From NCBI RefSeq assembly GCF_019237615.1, contig NZ_JAFAGT010000092.1, positions 1 through 64,000 on the forward strand: a DNA stretch of 64,000 nt. Reading direction: 5' to 3'. This DNA is from Roseateles sp. Lineage in GTDB: Bacteria; Pseudomonadota; Gammaproteobacteria; Burkholderiales; Burkholderiaceae_C. Positions within the stretch are counted from its first letter, which is position 1. Each line of letters opens with the position of its first letter. The notes under the pieces are model-generated. The model made no database searches, was not told where the DNA came from, and worked only from the letters and a program-made list of their open reading frames with translations. The position numbers and the translations under genes are program-made. Positions 34,008 through 43,433 of the stretch are shown here, in pieces.

Positions 34008-35112
34008 ATGAGCCTCCGCCTCCGCCGCCGCTTCGGCGCCGCCCTGCTTGTGGGCCTGCTCTGCCTGCCGGCCGCGGCCAAGCGCCTGCTGCCCGACAGC
34101 CTGACGGAAGACCTCGCTGCGCGCGAGCGGATCGCGCTGGACACGGGCAGGCGCTTCCGGCGTGGCGACCCGGATGTCGCGGCGGGTCGAGGATGGTGGC
34201 GGGGCCGTGCTCAAGCCCCGGATGCTGCCCAGTGCCAACGCCTTCATCCGCGAGCCTTCGCACCGCCATGTCCGTCCGGCCGGCGACCTGCCCGTCATGC
34301 AGGCGGGCTTCGACGACAGCGGCCGGCGCGCCGTCACGCTGCCGCACGACTGGGCCATCGAAGGCCTCTTCCTCGAGACCGGGCCTTATGGCGGCATGGA
34401 CCGGCTTCGACTATCTCGGCGAGCCCACGCCCTACTACGAGTCGCGCTCGTCCTACTCGGGCATCGTGGACCTGGCCGGCTTTCCCAAGGACCGCTGCTG
34501 GCTCTGCCGGTCGCGCTGGCGGCCGGACCTGCCCATGGCCCACGTCTTGCCGCACTGGACCTGGTCCGAGCACATCGGCCGGGTCACGCCGGTGCATGTG
34601 TCCACCAGCGGCGACGAGGGCGAACTCTTCGTCAACGGCCGCTCGCAGGGGCGGGGCGGCAAGGGCGCCTGCGAGTGCCGGCTGTGCTGGGACGAGGTGG
34701 TCTAAGAGCCGGGCGAGCTCAGGGTGCTGACCTGGCGTGGCGGCCGGCCCTGGGCCAGCGAGACGGTGCAGACGGTGGGCGACGCGCAGCGTTGGCGCTG
34801 GAGGCGGATCGCCCGGTGAGACGGGCCGACGGCGACGACCTCGCCTTCGTCACCGCGCGTGTCGTCGATGCGCAAGGCCGCGCCGTGCCGCGCGCGCCGC
34901 AGGCGCTGCGCTTCAGCCTCGAAGGCGAGGGCGACATCGTCGCCACCGACAACGGCGACGCGACCAGCTTCCAGTGCGTCTCGTCCTCCCGCCGCAAGGC
35001 CTTCGGCGGCCAGGCGCTGGTCGTCGTGCGCGATCGTGGCAGCGAGATGAAGCTGCGTGCCGAGGCCGACGGCCCGCAGGCGGGCGAGCTGCTGCTGCGG
35101 GCCCGACCCTAG
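34008..35112 (+). pseudogene. Decayed GH2 glycoside hydrolase
   Basis: Pieces of one GH2 beta-galactosidase/beta-glucuronidase-type enzyme lie in order in different frames. They are a signal peptide and N-terminus (MSLRLRRRFGAALLVGLLCL, about 34008-34186), a jelly-roll piece (MLPSANAFIREPSHRHV, AVTLPHDWAIEGLF, about 34186-34395), a late-barrel piece (GFDYLGEPTPYYESRSSYSG, DLPMAHVLPHWTW, about 34400-34702), and a C-terminal Ig-like piece (VTARVVDAQGRAVPRAPQ, about 34795-35112). Most of the catalytic barrel, including both catalytic Glu regions, is missing at about 34398. There is a frameshift near 34186, a TAA at 34703-34705 where the family has Tyr, and a one-base loss near 34791. It is certainly inactive. 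Confidence 0.8.
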
Positions 35113-36119
35113 CGCGCGTCGAACTCCAGCCGCATCCAGCGCGCCAGCCGCTGGCCCGGCCTCAGCACGCAGCCCTGCTCGCGCCAGGCGGGGTGGTTGG
35201 GGGCGTCGGGGAAGAACTGCGGCTCCAGCGCGATGCCGGCGTGGCGCTCGAAGGGCTGGCCATCGCGGCCGCGCGAGTGCTGCACGAAGTTGCCGCTGCA
35301 GACCTGCAGGCCGGGGTAATCGGTGAAGAGGCGCATGGCCAGGCGGCCGTCCGTGGACGTCAGTTCGGCCGCGGCCCGTTCGCCGCGTGCGGCGTCCTCG
35401 TCGAGCACGAAGCAATGGTCGTAGCCGCTGCCGCGCTGCTGCTGTTCGCCCCGGCCCAGGCCGTCGCCGATGCGGTGCGATCGCCGCAGGTCGAACGGCG
35501 TGTCGTCCACCGGCGCGAGCTCACCGCTGGGGATCATGTCGGCCCGCACCGGCAGCATGTGGCCGGCGGCGACCTGCAGGCGATGGCCCAGCACCGGCGC
35601 CGTGCCGCCGTCAAGGTTGAAGTAGGGGTGGCTGGTCAGGCTGACGGGGCAGGGCGCCGTCGTGCGCGCGCCGAAGCGCAGCGTGAGGGCCGCGCGCACC
35701 GGGTCGACGCGGTACTCGACCTCGGCATCGAGCGCGCCTGGGTAGCCCTGGTCTCCCTCCGGCGAATGCAGGGCTAGGCGCAGATGCAGCGGCCCGTGGT
35801 CGACGACCGTCCAGGCCCGGCGGTCAAAGCCGTCGGGGCCGCCGTGCAGCTGGTTGGCACCTTCGTTCGCGACCAGCCGGTGCTCGCGTCCGTCCAGCGT
35901 GAAGGCCGCGCCGGCCAGGCGGTTGGCATAGCGGCCGACGACGGCGCCGAAGAATCCGGGCTCGGTCCGGTGGTCCGCCGGCGTCGCATGGCCCAGGATG
36001 GCCTCGCGGCGGCTGCCGTCCGGCATGGGTACCAGGCAGGACAGCCAGCGCGCCCCGTAGTTGCTGACCTCCAGCTGCAGGCCGCCGGTCGCGCCGAGTC
36101 GGTAGACCTCCGCCTTCAT
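35109..36119 (-). CDS. galM: Aldose 1-epimerase
   Basis: A 336-residue mutarotase of the GalM family, interconverting anomers of free sugars such as xylose or glucuronate released by the GH43 enzyme. Conserved features are VVGRYANRLAGAAFTLDG, NEGANQLHGG, LTSHPYFNLDGG with catalytic His, and FERHAGIALEPQFFPDAPNHP with catalytic Glu. Its ATG overlaps the GH43 stop by four bases, so it is translated with it. No signal peptide, so cytoplasmic. Confidence 0.88.
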   Translation of the reverse strand: MKAEVYRLGATGGLQLEVSNYGARWLSCLVPMPDGSRREAILGHATPADHRTEPGFFGAVVGRYANRLAGAAFTLDGREHRLVANEGANQLHGGPDGFDRRAWTVVDHGPLHLRLALHSPEGDQGYPGALDAEVEYRVDPVRAALTLRFGARTTAPCPVSLTSHPYFNLDGGTAPVLGHRLQVAAGHMLPVRADMIPSGELAPVDDTPFDLRRSHRIGDGLGRGEQQQRGSGYDHCFVLDEDAARGERAAAELTSTDGRLAMRLFTDYPGLQVCSGNFVQHSRGRDGQPFERHAGIALEPQFFPDAPNHPAWREQGCVLRPGQRLARWMRLEFDAR

Positions 36120-37723
36120 CGCGGCTCGTAGTCGAAGTGCGTGAAGTCCGCCATGCGCGCGCCGCCGCTGGTGTCGAAGGCCAGCATGCCGACGAAGGCG
36201 CCGGTGAAGGAGCCATGCTCGCCGCGGCCGCCCTCGTCGGAGATGACGCTGGCGTCCAGCGGCGGGCCCACGGGCTGCCAGCCCTGGCCCCAGTCGGCCA
36301 GGAACTGCAGCGCCGCGCCGTCGACGTCCGCGGCCAAGCGCACCGGCCCCTGGTCCGGCAGCTTCACGGGCTCGGCCAGCGGGAATTCCAGTCGGTTGTC
36401 GGGCCAGTCGCCGGGGCAGGAGAGGATGCTGAGGACGCGGCCCAGATCCTCCTGCCAGGTCACGACCAGGGCGTGGAACTTGTGGCGGTTGTAGTAGTGC
36501 GTGAGGCCGGCGGCCTGCTGGTAGCTGTCGGGCGCGAAGCCCGCCAGCGTGGTCTCCGCGCGGAAGCTCGCATCCTCCTGGCGGCGCGCGACCAGGCTCT
36601 GCTCGAACCAGCTGCCCACCGACTCGCGGCCCGTCAGGCGCAGGGCCGTGCCGGTCAGCGTGAACAGGCGCCCGGGCTCGGGCGTGCGCAGCCACTGGAA
36701 CTCCGGCGGCAGCGCGGGGCAGTCGACAAAGCTGCGGCGCACTGCCTGGCGCGGTTTGGGCTCCACACCGGCGACCGGCGCCGGCACGTCCACGGCCGGC
36801 ACCATGCCGCCATGCTCGAGATACAGCCAGTCGTCCTCGCCCCAGACGCAGCGCTGGATGGCCGTCTCGCGGCCGCGCGGCGAGCGCAGCGTGCCGGGCA
36901 GCGGCCGGCCGCAGAGGTGGGCGAGGTAGGTGCTGCCGTCGGCCAGCTCGACGACCTGGCCGTGGCCGGCGCGCTGCAGCGGCGCGTCGGGCGCGTCCTT
37001 GCTGCTGATGACGTGTTGCTGCGGATGCGTCTCGTAGGGGCCCGGCAGCGAGCGCGAGCGCGCCAGCGTCACCGCATGGCTGTAGCCCGTGCCGCCCTCG
37101 GCCGTGGTCAGGTAGTACCAGCCCTTGCGCCTGAAGAGGTGGGGGCCCTCGACCAGGCCTCGCGGGGTGCCGCGGTAGATGTTGGTGACGGGGCCGACGA
37201 GCCGGCCGCGCTCGGCATCCCATTCCTGCAGCAGGATGCCGCCGAAGGCCGGCGCCTCGGGCCGGCCGCCTGCTGAGCCGGTGCGGTGGTTCCAGACCAT
37301 GTTGAGGAACCACTTGCGGCCGTCCTCGTCGTGGAAGAGCGAGGGGTCGAAGCCCGAGGAGTTCACATACACCGGGTCGCTCCACGGCCCATCGATGGAC
37401 GGCGCCGTGACGATGTAGTTGTGCGCATCCTTGAAGTTGCCCTCGAAGCGCTTGACGTCGGTGTAGACCAGCCAGAACCGGCTGTCGGCCCAGGACAGAC
37501 AAGGCGCCCAGACGCCGCAGGAGTCGGGGTTGCCGCGCAGGTCCAGCTGGCTCTTGCGGTTCAGCGGGCGCCCCACCAGCGTCCAGTTGACGAGGTTGCG
37601 CGAGTGGTGGATCTGCACGCCCGGATACCACTCGAAGGTCGAGGTCGCGATGTAGAAGTCGTCGCCGACACGGCAGATGGAGGGGTCCGGGTTGAAGCCG
37701 GGCAGCACGGGGTTGCGGATCAT
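36116..37723 (-). CDS. GH43 beta-xylosidase/arabinofuranosidase (first copy)
   Basis: A 535-residue cytoplasmic GH43 enzyme, subfamily 11-like, with a five-bladed propeller and a C-terminal beta-sandwich. The three catalytic carboxylates are Asp13 in GFNPDPSICR, Asp126 in SSGFDPSLFHD and Glu192 in VEGPHLF. It should release xylose from imported xylo-oligosaccharides. A second, related copy lies at 49285-50919. It is followed by galM with a four-base overlap, and an operator lies 43 bases upstream. No signal peptide. Confidence 0.9.
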   Translation of the reverse strand: MIRNPVLPGFNPDPSICRVGDDFYIATSTFEWYPGVQIHHSRNLVNWTLVGRPLNRKSQLDLRGNPDSCGVWAPCLSWADSRFWLVYTDVKRFEGNFKDAHNYIVTAPSIDGPWSDPVYVNSSGFDPSLFHDEDGRKWFLNMVWNHRTGSAGGRPEAPAFGGILLQEWDAERGRLVGPVTNIYRGTPRGLVEGPHLFRRKGWYYLTTAEGGTGYSHAVTLARSRSLPGPYETHPQQHVISSKDAPDAPLQRAGHGQVVELADGSTYLAHLCGRPLPGTLRSPRGRETAIQRCVWGEDDWLYLEHGGMVPAVDVPAPVAGVEPKPRQAVRRSFVDCPALPPEFQWLRTPEPGRLFTLTGTALRLTGRESVGSWFEQSLVARRQEDASFRAETTLAGFAPDSYQQAAGLTHYYNRHKFHALVVTWQEDLGRVLSILSCPGDWPDNRLEFPLAEPVKLPDQGPVRLAADVDGAALQFLADWGQGWQPVGPPLDASVISDEGGRGEHGSFTGAFVGMLAFDTSGGARMADFTHFDYEPR

Positions 37724-37765
37724 GACTTCGGGGTTCGATGGGTGGCAGCGCTGGCGCCCTGCAAA

Positions 37766-37779
37766 AGGTTACGCTACCA
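37766..37779. promoter_or_regulatory. LacI-type operator O3
   Basis: AGGTTACGCTACCA lies between the divergent GH43-galM operon and the GH115-GH8 gene. It shares the CGCTACCAT core with O4 and O6. Confidence 0.55.
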
Positions 37780-37881
37780 TGAATCGACCGACGCGAAGGC
37801 TGAAGAGGATAGATCCGCTGGAGGCTCTACGGCAGAAGACGTCGGAACAACAGGGAGAATCCCGATCGGACAGGGTGGACT

Positions 37882-37892
37882 TGACAGTGTCA
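37882..37892. promoter_or_regulatory. Inverted repeat overlapping a -35-like box
   Basis: TGACA-G-TGTCA is a perfect palindrome overlapping TTGACA (37881-37886), 74 bases before the GH115-GH8 start. It could be a second regulator site on the promoter of the fusion gene. Evidence is symmetry and position only. Confidence 0.35.
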
Positions 37893-37965
37893 CCTTTTTG
37901 ATTGCGTAACCATCAATGGCGAAGAGCGTCCGGCACAGGGCGTCCATGCCTGGAGACAAGCGGTG

Positions 37966-40900
37966 ATGCGTTTCTTGAAGTCGATGGCCGGGCTGCTGGC
38001 CCTGGCCAGCCTCGCCGGGCCGGGGCTGGCCTGCGATACGCCGGTGTCCGTCTGCGCGCGCGACCCGGGCCGCGGGCTGGCGCTGGTGAGGGCCGGCCTG
38101 CCGGCGGCCGTCTATGTGGATGCCGGCGCCGACGCGGCCCTGCAGCATGCGGGCCGCAACTTCGCGGCCGACCTGGAGCGCGTGGCCGGCAAGCCGTCGG
38201 CGCTGCTGAACCGCATCGCCGACGCGCGCGGCGAGGTCGTCGTCATCGCCGAGCTGGGCCGCAGTGCCGTGCTGGACGACCTGGTCGCACGCCGCAAGCT
38301 CAAGATCGATGGCCTCAAGAGCCAATGGGAGGGCTATGAGCAGGCCGTCGTCGACCAGCCCTGGCCGGGCATCGCGCGCGCCCTGGTCATCGTCGGCGCG
38401 GACCGGCGCGGCGCCGTCTTCGGCACCTACGACCTGTCCGCCCGCATCGGCGTCAGCCCCTGGGCCTGGTGGGCCGACGTGCCGGTGCGCAAGCAGGCCA
38501 ACGTCTACCTCGCCGCTGGCTCGCGGCGCGACCAGCCGGAGGTGAAGTACCGCGGCATCTTCATCAACGACGAGGCGCCGGCGCTCAGCACCTGGGCGCA
38601 GACACGGTTCGGCGGCACCAACTCGGCCTTCTACGCCCATGTCTTCGAGCTGATCCTGCGCCTGCGCGGCAACTACCTGTGGCCGGCCATGTGGCAGCCG
38701 CGCGCCTTCGGCGCCGACGACCCGAAGAACATGGCGCTGGCCGACGCGATGGGTGTCGTCATGGGGACCTCCCACCACGAGCCCATGATGCGCGCCCACG
38801 ACGAATGGACGCGCGCCAAGGGCGGCGCCTGGGACTACGCGAAGAACGGCGCGAAGCTGCGCGAGTTCTGGCGCGGCGGCGTGCAGCGCATGATGGGCCG
38901 GCCCGACGGCGGCGCCTTCGACAGCCTCGTCACCATCGGCATGCGCGGCGACGGCGACGAGCCCATGAGCGAAGGCACCGCCATCGGCCTGCTGGAAGGC
39001 ATCGTCAAGGACCAGCGCAGGATCCTGGCCGACGTGACCCGCCGGCCGGCCGCCGACACGCCGCAGATGTGGGCCCTCTACAAGGAGGTGCAGGACTACT
39101 ACGACAAGGGCATGCAGGTGCCCGACGACGTGCTGCTGCTGTTCTGCGACGACAACTGGGGCCAGGTGCGCCGCCTGCCGACGCAGGACCTCAAGCGCAA
39201 GGGGGGCTACGGCGTCTACTACCACTTCGACTATGTTGGCGGGCCGCGCAACTACAAGTGGCTCAACACCAACCAGATCGAGAAGACCTGGCAGCAGATG
39301 GGCCTCGCGCACCAGCGCGGCGCCGATGCGCTGTGGATCGTCAACGTGGGCGACATCAAGCCCATGGAGTTCCCCATCCACTTCTTCCTCGACATGGCCT
39401 GGTCGCCCAAGGCCATGACGCCGGCGGCGCTGGCGGCCTACCCGAAGGACTGGGCGGCGCAGACCTTCGGGCCGGCCCAGGCGGCGGAGATCGGCGAACT
39501 GGTCACGCGCTACAGCCAGTACGCGGCGCGGCGCAAGCCCGAGCTGATCGACCCGACCAGCTTCCCCCTCGGCGGCGCATCCGCCGACGCGCTGGACGGC
39601 GGCGATTTCGGCCGTCGCGTGGCCGAGTGGGAGGCGCTGGAGGCGCGCGTCGCCCAGGTCAAGCAGGCCCTCGGCCCCGACCAGCTCGACGCCTACTTCC
39701 AGCTCGTCGAGCACCCCGTGCTGGCCATGGCCAACCTCTACCGCCTGCACTATGCGGCGGCCTGGAACCACCGGCTGGCCAAGCTGGGCGACGCGCGCGC
39801 CAACGTCTTCGCCGACCGCGTCGAGGCTGCGTTTGCGCGCGACCAGGCCATCGCCGACCAGTACCACGCGCTGAACGGTGGCAAATGGGCCGGCATGATG
39901 CTGCAGACCCACATCGGCTACACGAGCTGGCAGCAGCCTGAGAAGAACATCATGCCGGCGGTGCAGCGCGTGGCCGCGACGTCCGGCGCGGCCGATGCCG
40001 CCGAGGTGCAGCGCCAGCTGGCGCGCGGCCGGCCTGCTGCCTCCGACGCGATCACCCTCGAGGCCCCGCGCTTCAGCCGCGCCGTCAACGGCAAGGGGCT
40101 GGCCTGGACCGTCATCCCCAACCTCGGTCCCGGCCTGGGTGCCGTGACGGCGCTGCCGCAGGGGCGCGGGCCCACGACGCTGGCCGACGGCGTGCGGCTG
40201 GAGTACGACATCGACATCCGGCAAGGCGGCGACCTGCTGCTGAGCCTGCACATGGTGCCCACGCTGGACACGCGCAACGCCGGCGGCATACGGTTGGCCG
40301 TTGCCATCGACGAGCAGCCGGCGCGGGAGCTCAGGCTCAACCTGGTGCCCACGGCCGGCCCGGAGCTGAGCCGCGAGGAGAGGGACTGGGCGCGGGCCGT
40401 CAAGGACAACGACTTCGTGCTGCGCGCCGGCTTCAAGGACGTGAGGCCCGGCCGCCACGTCATCCGCGTCTGGCGGCTGGACGACAACGCCGTGCTGCAC
40501 AGGCTCGTGCTGGCACCGCAGCCCGCCGCCACGGCCGCGCCGCGCGGCGCGGCGGTCACGGGCCAGTACCGCAACCTGCTGCGCGAGATCCGCCCGGACA
40601 TCGCCGAGGCCGACATCGACGCCAAGCTGGCCGGCTACTGGACCTCCCTGTTCGAGGGTGGTGCCGAACAGCGCGTCGTCTATCCCGCAGCCGCCACGCC
40701 CGACGGCCCCGCCGCCTATGTGCTGGACGTGGGCAACGCCGACGTGCGCAGCGAGGGCATGTCCTACGGGATGATGATCGCCGTGCAGATGGGCCGCAAG
40801 GCCGAGTTCGACGCGCTGTGGAACTGGGCAGCCACCCACATGCGCTACCGCACGGGGCCGCGCGCCGGCTATTTCCGCTGGCAATGCCAGCCCAAGGGCT

Positions 40901-41709
40901 GCGACAAGGACGCCGTGCCCGCGTCCGACGGCGAGGAGTACTTCGCGACGGCGCTGCTGATGGCCGCCTCCCGCTGGGGCAACGGCCGGGGCCTGTACGA
41001 CTACGACGCCCAGGCGCAGGCGCTGCTGCGCACCATGCTGCACAAGGAGCAGATGAACGGTGGCATCGTCGACGGCGTGCGCTCCCTGTTCTCGCCGGTG
41101 CGCCGCCAGGTGGTGTTCGTGCCCGTGGGCGAGGCGGCCGACTTCAGCGACCCGTCCTACCACCTGCCGGCCTTCTACGAGATCTGGGCGCGCCGCGCCG
41201 ACTCGCCCGAGGACCGCAGGGCTTGGGCCGAGATCGCCGACATCAGCCGGGCCTATTTCTCCGTTGCCGCCCACCCCAGGACCGGCCTGACGCCCGACTA
41301 CGCCGAGTTCGACGGCCGCCCGCGCGTGCACGAGGGCCACGAGGACTTCCGCTACGACGCCTTCCGCACCGCGGTGAACTGGAGCGTGGACCAGGCCTGG
41401 TGGGACAGCAACCCCGACGCCGCGGGCCTGAGCCGCCGGCTGCTGGGCTTCTTCGCGGCCCAGGGCCAGGGCGGCAAGCCCTACCCGCATCTCTACACGC
41501 TGGACGGCAGTCCGCTGAACGACGAGCCCTCCAAGGGCCTGGTCGCCAGCAATGCCGTCGCGGCCCTGCTCGTCGACAAGGCCCTGGCCACGCGCTTCGT
41601 CAACGACCTCTGGGCGCTGGAGCCGCCCAGCGGCCAATGGCGCTACTACGACGGCCTGCTGCAGTTCATGGCCATGCTGCATGTGACGGGGCGGTTCAAG
41701 GCCTGGTGA
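37966..41709 (+). CDS. GH115 xylan alpha-glucuronidase fused to GH8 exo-oligoxylanase
   Basis: A 1247-residue exported bifunctional enzyme. Residues 1-25 are a signal peptide. Residues about 30-860 form a complete GH115 alpha-1,2-glucuronidase (FINDEAPALSTWAQTRFGG, GNYLWPAMWQPRAF, MGTSHHEPMMRA, YYHFDYVGGPRNYKW, GDIKPMEFPI) including its C-terminal sandwich (DFVLRAGFKDVRPGRHVIRVWRLD). Residues about 866-1247 form a GH8 reducing-end xylosidase (Rex) domain with YWTSLFEG, DVRSEGMSYGMMIAVQMG carrying the general acid Glu930, and FRYDAFRTAVNWSVDQAWW with the Asp base. One chain thus removes (methyl)glucuronic acid from xylan and trims the reducing end. The ATG follows a GGAG site; a GTG one codon earlier is possible. 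Confidence 0.9.
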   Translation: MRFLKSMAGLLALASLAGPGLACDTPVSVCARDPGRGLALVRAGLPAAVYVDAGADAALQHAGRNFAADLERVAGKPSALLNRIADARGEVVVIAELGRSAVLDDLVARRKLKIDGLKSQWEGYEQAVVDQPWPGIARALVIVGADRRGAVFGTYDLSARIGVSPWAWWADVPVRKQANVYLAAGSRRDQPEVKYRGIFINDEAPALSTWAQTRFGGTNSAFYAHVFELILRLRGNYLWPAMWQPRAFGADDPKNMALADAMGVVMGTSHHEPMMRAHDEWTRAKGGAWDYAKNGAKLREFWRGGVQRMMGRPDGGAFDSLVTIGMRGDGDEPMSEGTAIGLLEGIVKDQRRILADVTRRPAADTPQMWALYKEVQDYYDKGMQVPDDVLLLFCDDNWGQVRRLPTQDLKRKGGYGVYYHFDYVGGPRNYKWLNTNQIEKTWQQMGLAHQRGADALWIVNVGDIKPMEFPIHFFLDMAWSPKAMTPAALAAYPKDWAAQTFGPAQAAEIGELVTRYSQYAARRKPELIDPTSFPLGGASADALDGGDFGRRVAEWEALEARVAQVKQALGPDQLDAYFQLVEHPVLAMANLYRLHYAAAWNHRLAKLGDARANVFADRVEAAFARDQAIADQYHALNGGKWAGMMLQTHIGYTSWQQPEKNIMPAVQRVAATSGAADAAEVQRQLARGRPAASDAITLEAPRFSRAVNGKGLAWTVIPNLGPGLGAVTALPQGRGPTTLADGVRLEYDIDIRQGGDLLLSLHMVPTLDTRNAGGIRLAVAIDEQPARELRLNLVPTAGPELSREERDWARAVKDNDFVLRAGFKDVRPGRHVIRVWRLDDNAVLHRLVLAPQPAATAAPRGAAVTGQYRNLLREIRPDIAEADIDAKLAGYWTSLFEGGAEQRVVYPAAATPDGPAAYVLDVGNADVRSEGMSYGMMIAVQMGRKAEFDALWNWAATHMRYRTGPRAGYFRWQCQPKGCDKDAVPASDGEEYFATALLMAASRWGNGRGLYDYDAQAQALLRTMLHKEQMNGGIVDGVRSLFSPVRRQVVFVPVGEAADFSDPSYHLPAFYEIWARRADSPEDRRAWAEIADISRAYFSVAAHPRTGLTPDYAEFDGRPRVHEGHEDFRYDAFRTAVNWSVDQAWWDSNPDAAGLSRRLLGFFAAQGQGGKPYPHLYTLDGSPLNDEPSKGLVASNAVAALLVDKALATRFVNDLWALEPPSGQWRYYDGLLQFMAMLHVTGRFKAW

Positions 41710-41761
41710 GGGAGGCGGCCGGCGCGCGACCGCTCCGGGAGGACTCGTTATCCTGCCGCCC

Positions 41762-43417
41762 ATGTACGCGACCTTCTTCGGCTTGAAACAAGCGCCGTTC
41801 TCGATCGCGCCGGACCCGCACTACCTGTTCATGAGCGAGCGCCACCGCGAGGCGCTGGCCCACCTGCTGTACGGGCTGGACGGCGGCGGCGGCTTCGTGC
41901 TGCTGACCGGCGAGATCGGCGCCGGCAAGACCACCGTCTGCCGCTGCTTCCTGGAGCAGATCCCGGCGCATTGCAACGTCGCCTACATCTTCAACCCCAA
42001 GCTCACCGTCACCGAGCTGCTGCAGGCCATCTGCGACGAGTTCCACGTGCCCGTGCGGCCGGGCGCGCAGACGGTGAAGGACTATGTGGACCCGCTGAAC
42101 GCCTTCCTGCTGGCGCAGCATGCGGCGGGCCGCAACAACGTCCTCATCATCGACGAGGCGCAGAACCTCTCGGCCGACGTGCTGGAGCAGCTGCGCCTGC
42201 TGACCAACCTGGAGACGGCCGAGCGCAAGCTGCTGCAGGTGGTGCTGATCGGCCAGCCCGAGCTGCGCGGCATGCTGGCCCGGCCGGAGCTGGAGCAGCT
42301 GGCGCAGCGCGTCATCGCGCGCTTCCACCTGGGCGCGCTGTCGGAGGCCGAGACGGCGCAGTACATCCGCCACCGCCTCAACGTGGCCGGCCTCAGCGGC
42401 GCGCTGCCTTTCGACGCCGCGTCGCTGCGCCTCATCCACCAGCTCGCCCGCGGCGTGCCGCGCCGCATCAACCTGCTGTGCGACCGCGCGCTGCTGGGCG
42501 GCTATGCCGGCGGCCAGGCGCAGGTCACGCGAGGCATCGTGCGCCAGGCCGCGGCCGAGGTGTTCGATGCCCAGCACGCGGCGCCGGCGACCAGGCGCGT
42601 GTCGGCCCCGGTCGTCATGGGCCTGGCGGTGTTGGCCGCGGCCGTGGCCGGCGCGGGCCTGACCTGGGGGCTGCAGCGGCCGTCGCGGGCCGGCACCGCG
42701 GCGGTGGCCGTGGCCGCCCCTGCCGCGTCATCCCCCGCCAGCGCGGCCTCGGCCGCGGCGCCCGCCGCGAGTGCCTCGAGTGCCGCGAGTGCCGCCAGCA
42801 GCGCTGCGCCGGCTCCTGAACCGCTTCGCCTGGCCGACTGGACGCCACGCGACGGCGATGCCTGGGCCGCGCTGGCCCAGCGCTGGGGGCTGCCGCTGAG
42901 CTCCGGGGCCGACCCCTGCACCGCCGCTGCCCAGCGCGGCCTGCAGTGCTATCGCAGCGGCAACGGCAGCCTGTCGCTGATCCGCCTGATGGACCGTCCG
43001 GTGCTGCTGACGCTGCAACGCCCTGGCCAGCCGTCGGCGCTGGCCGCGCTGGTAGGGCTGGACGGACAGCAGGCCACGCTGCTGGTGGACGGCGCGCCGC
43101 GCCGGGTCGCGCTGCCCGAGCTGGCGGGCGCCTGGCGCGGCGAGTTCACCACCTTCTGGCGCGTGCCGCCGGACTATGCCCACCGGGCCGAAAACGGCGC
43201 TGCGCTGCGCGACTGGCTGGCTGCCCAGCTGGCCGGCGTGCCCGGCATCGCCGCGGCGGCCTCTGCCCCGCCGGGCGCAGCCGAGCTGAACCGGCAGGTC
43301 CAGGCCTTCCAGGCCAGCCAGGGCCTGCAGCCCGACGGCCGCGTGGGCCCCATCACGCTGATGCAGATCAACCGGGCCACCGGCGTGGCCGAGCCGCGCC
43401 TGGACGTGGCGCGCTGA
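41762..43417 (+). CDS. gspA: GspA/ExeA-type ATPase with peptidoglycan-binding domain
   Basis: A 551-residue AAA ATPase: MYATFFGLKQAPFSIAPDPHYLFMS opening, Walker A GEIGAGKTT, Walker B VLIIDEAQNL, then a single membrane helix (about 280-300), an Ala/Ser-rich linker and a C-terminal peptidoglycan-binding type 1 domain (QAFQASQGLQPDGRVGPITL). GspA with GspB helps type II secretins pass the peptidoglycan layer. It starts 52 bases after the GH115-GH8 gene on the same strand, and gspB follows after 16 bases. Confidence 0.88.
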   Translation: MYATFFGLKQAPFSIAPDPHYLFMSERHREALAHLLYGLDGGGGFVLLTGEIGAGKTTVCRCFLEQIPAHCNVAYIFNPKLTVTELLQAICDEFHVPVRPGAQTVKDYVDPLNAFLLAQHAAGRNNVLIIDEAQNLSADVLEQLRLLTNLETAERKLLQVVLIGQPELRGMLARPELEQLAQRVIARFHLGALSEAETAQYIRHRLNVAGLSGALPFDAASLRLIHQLARGVPRRINLLCDRALLGGYAGGQAQVTRGIVRQAAAEVFDAQHAAPATRRVSAPVVMGLAVLAAAVAGAGLTWGLQRPSRAGTAAVAVAAPAASSPASAASAAAPAASASSAASAASSAAPAPEPLRLADWTPRDGDAWAALAQRWGLPLSSGADPCTAAAQRGLQCYRSGNGSLSLIRLMDRPVLLTLQRPGQPSALAALVGLDGQQATLLVDGAPRRVALPELAGAWRGEFTTFWRVPPDYAHRAENGAALRDWLAAQLAGVPGIAAAASAPPGAAELNRQVQAFQASQGLQPDGRVGPITLMQINRATGVAEPRLDVAR

Positions 43418-43433
43418 GAATCGACCCACCGCC

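Noticed and set aside
34008-35112. Programmed frameshifting in a GH2 gene
   Set aside because: There are several lesions, including a nonsense codon and loss of the catalytic barrel.
37774-41763. A 1329-codon minus-strand open frame
   Set aside because: It is antisense to the GH115-GH8 gene, which has catalytic motifs for two families.
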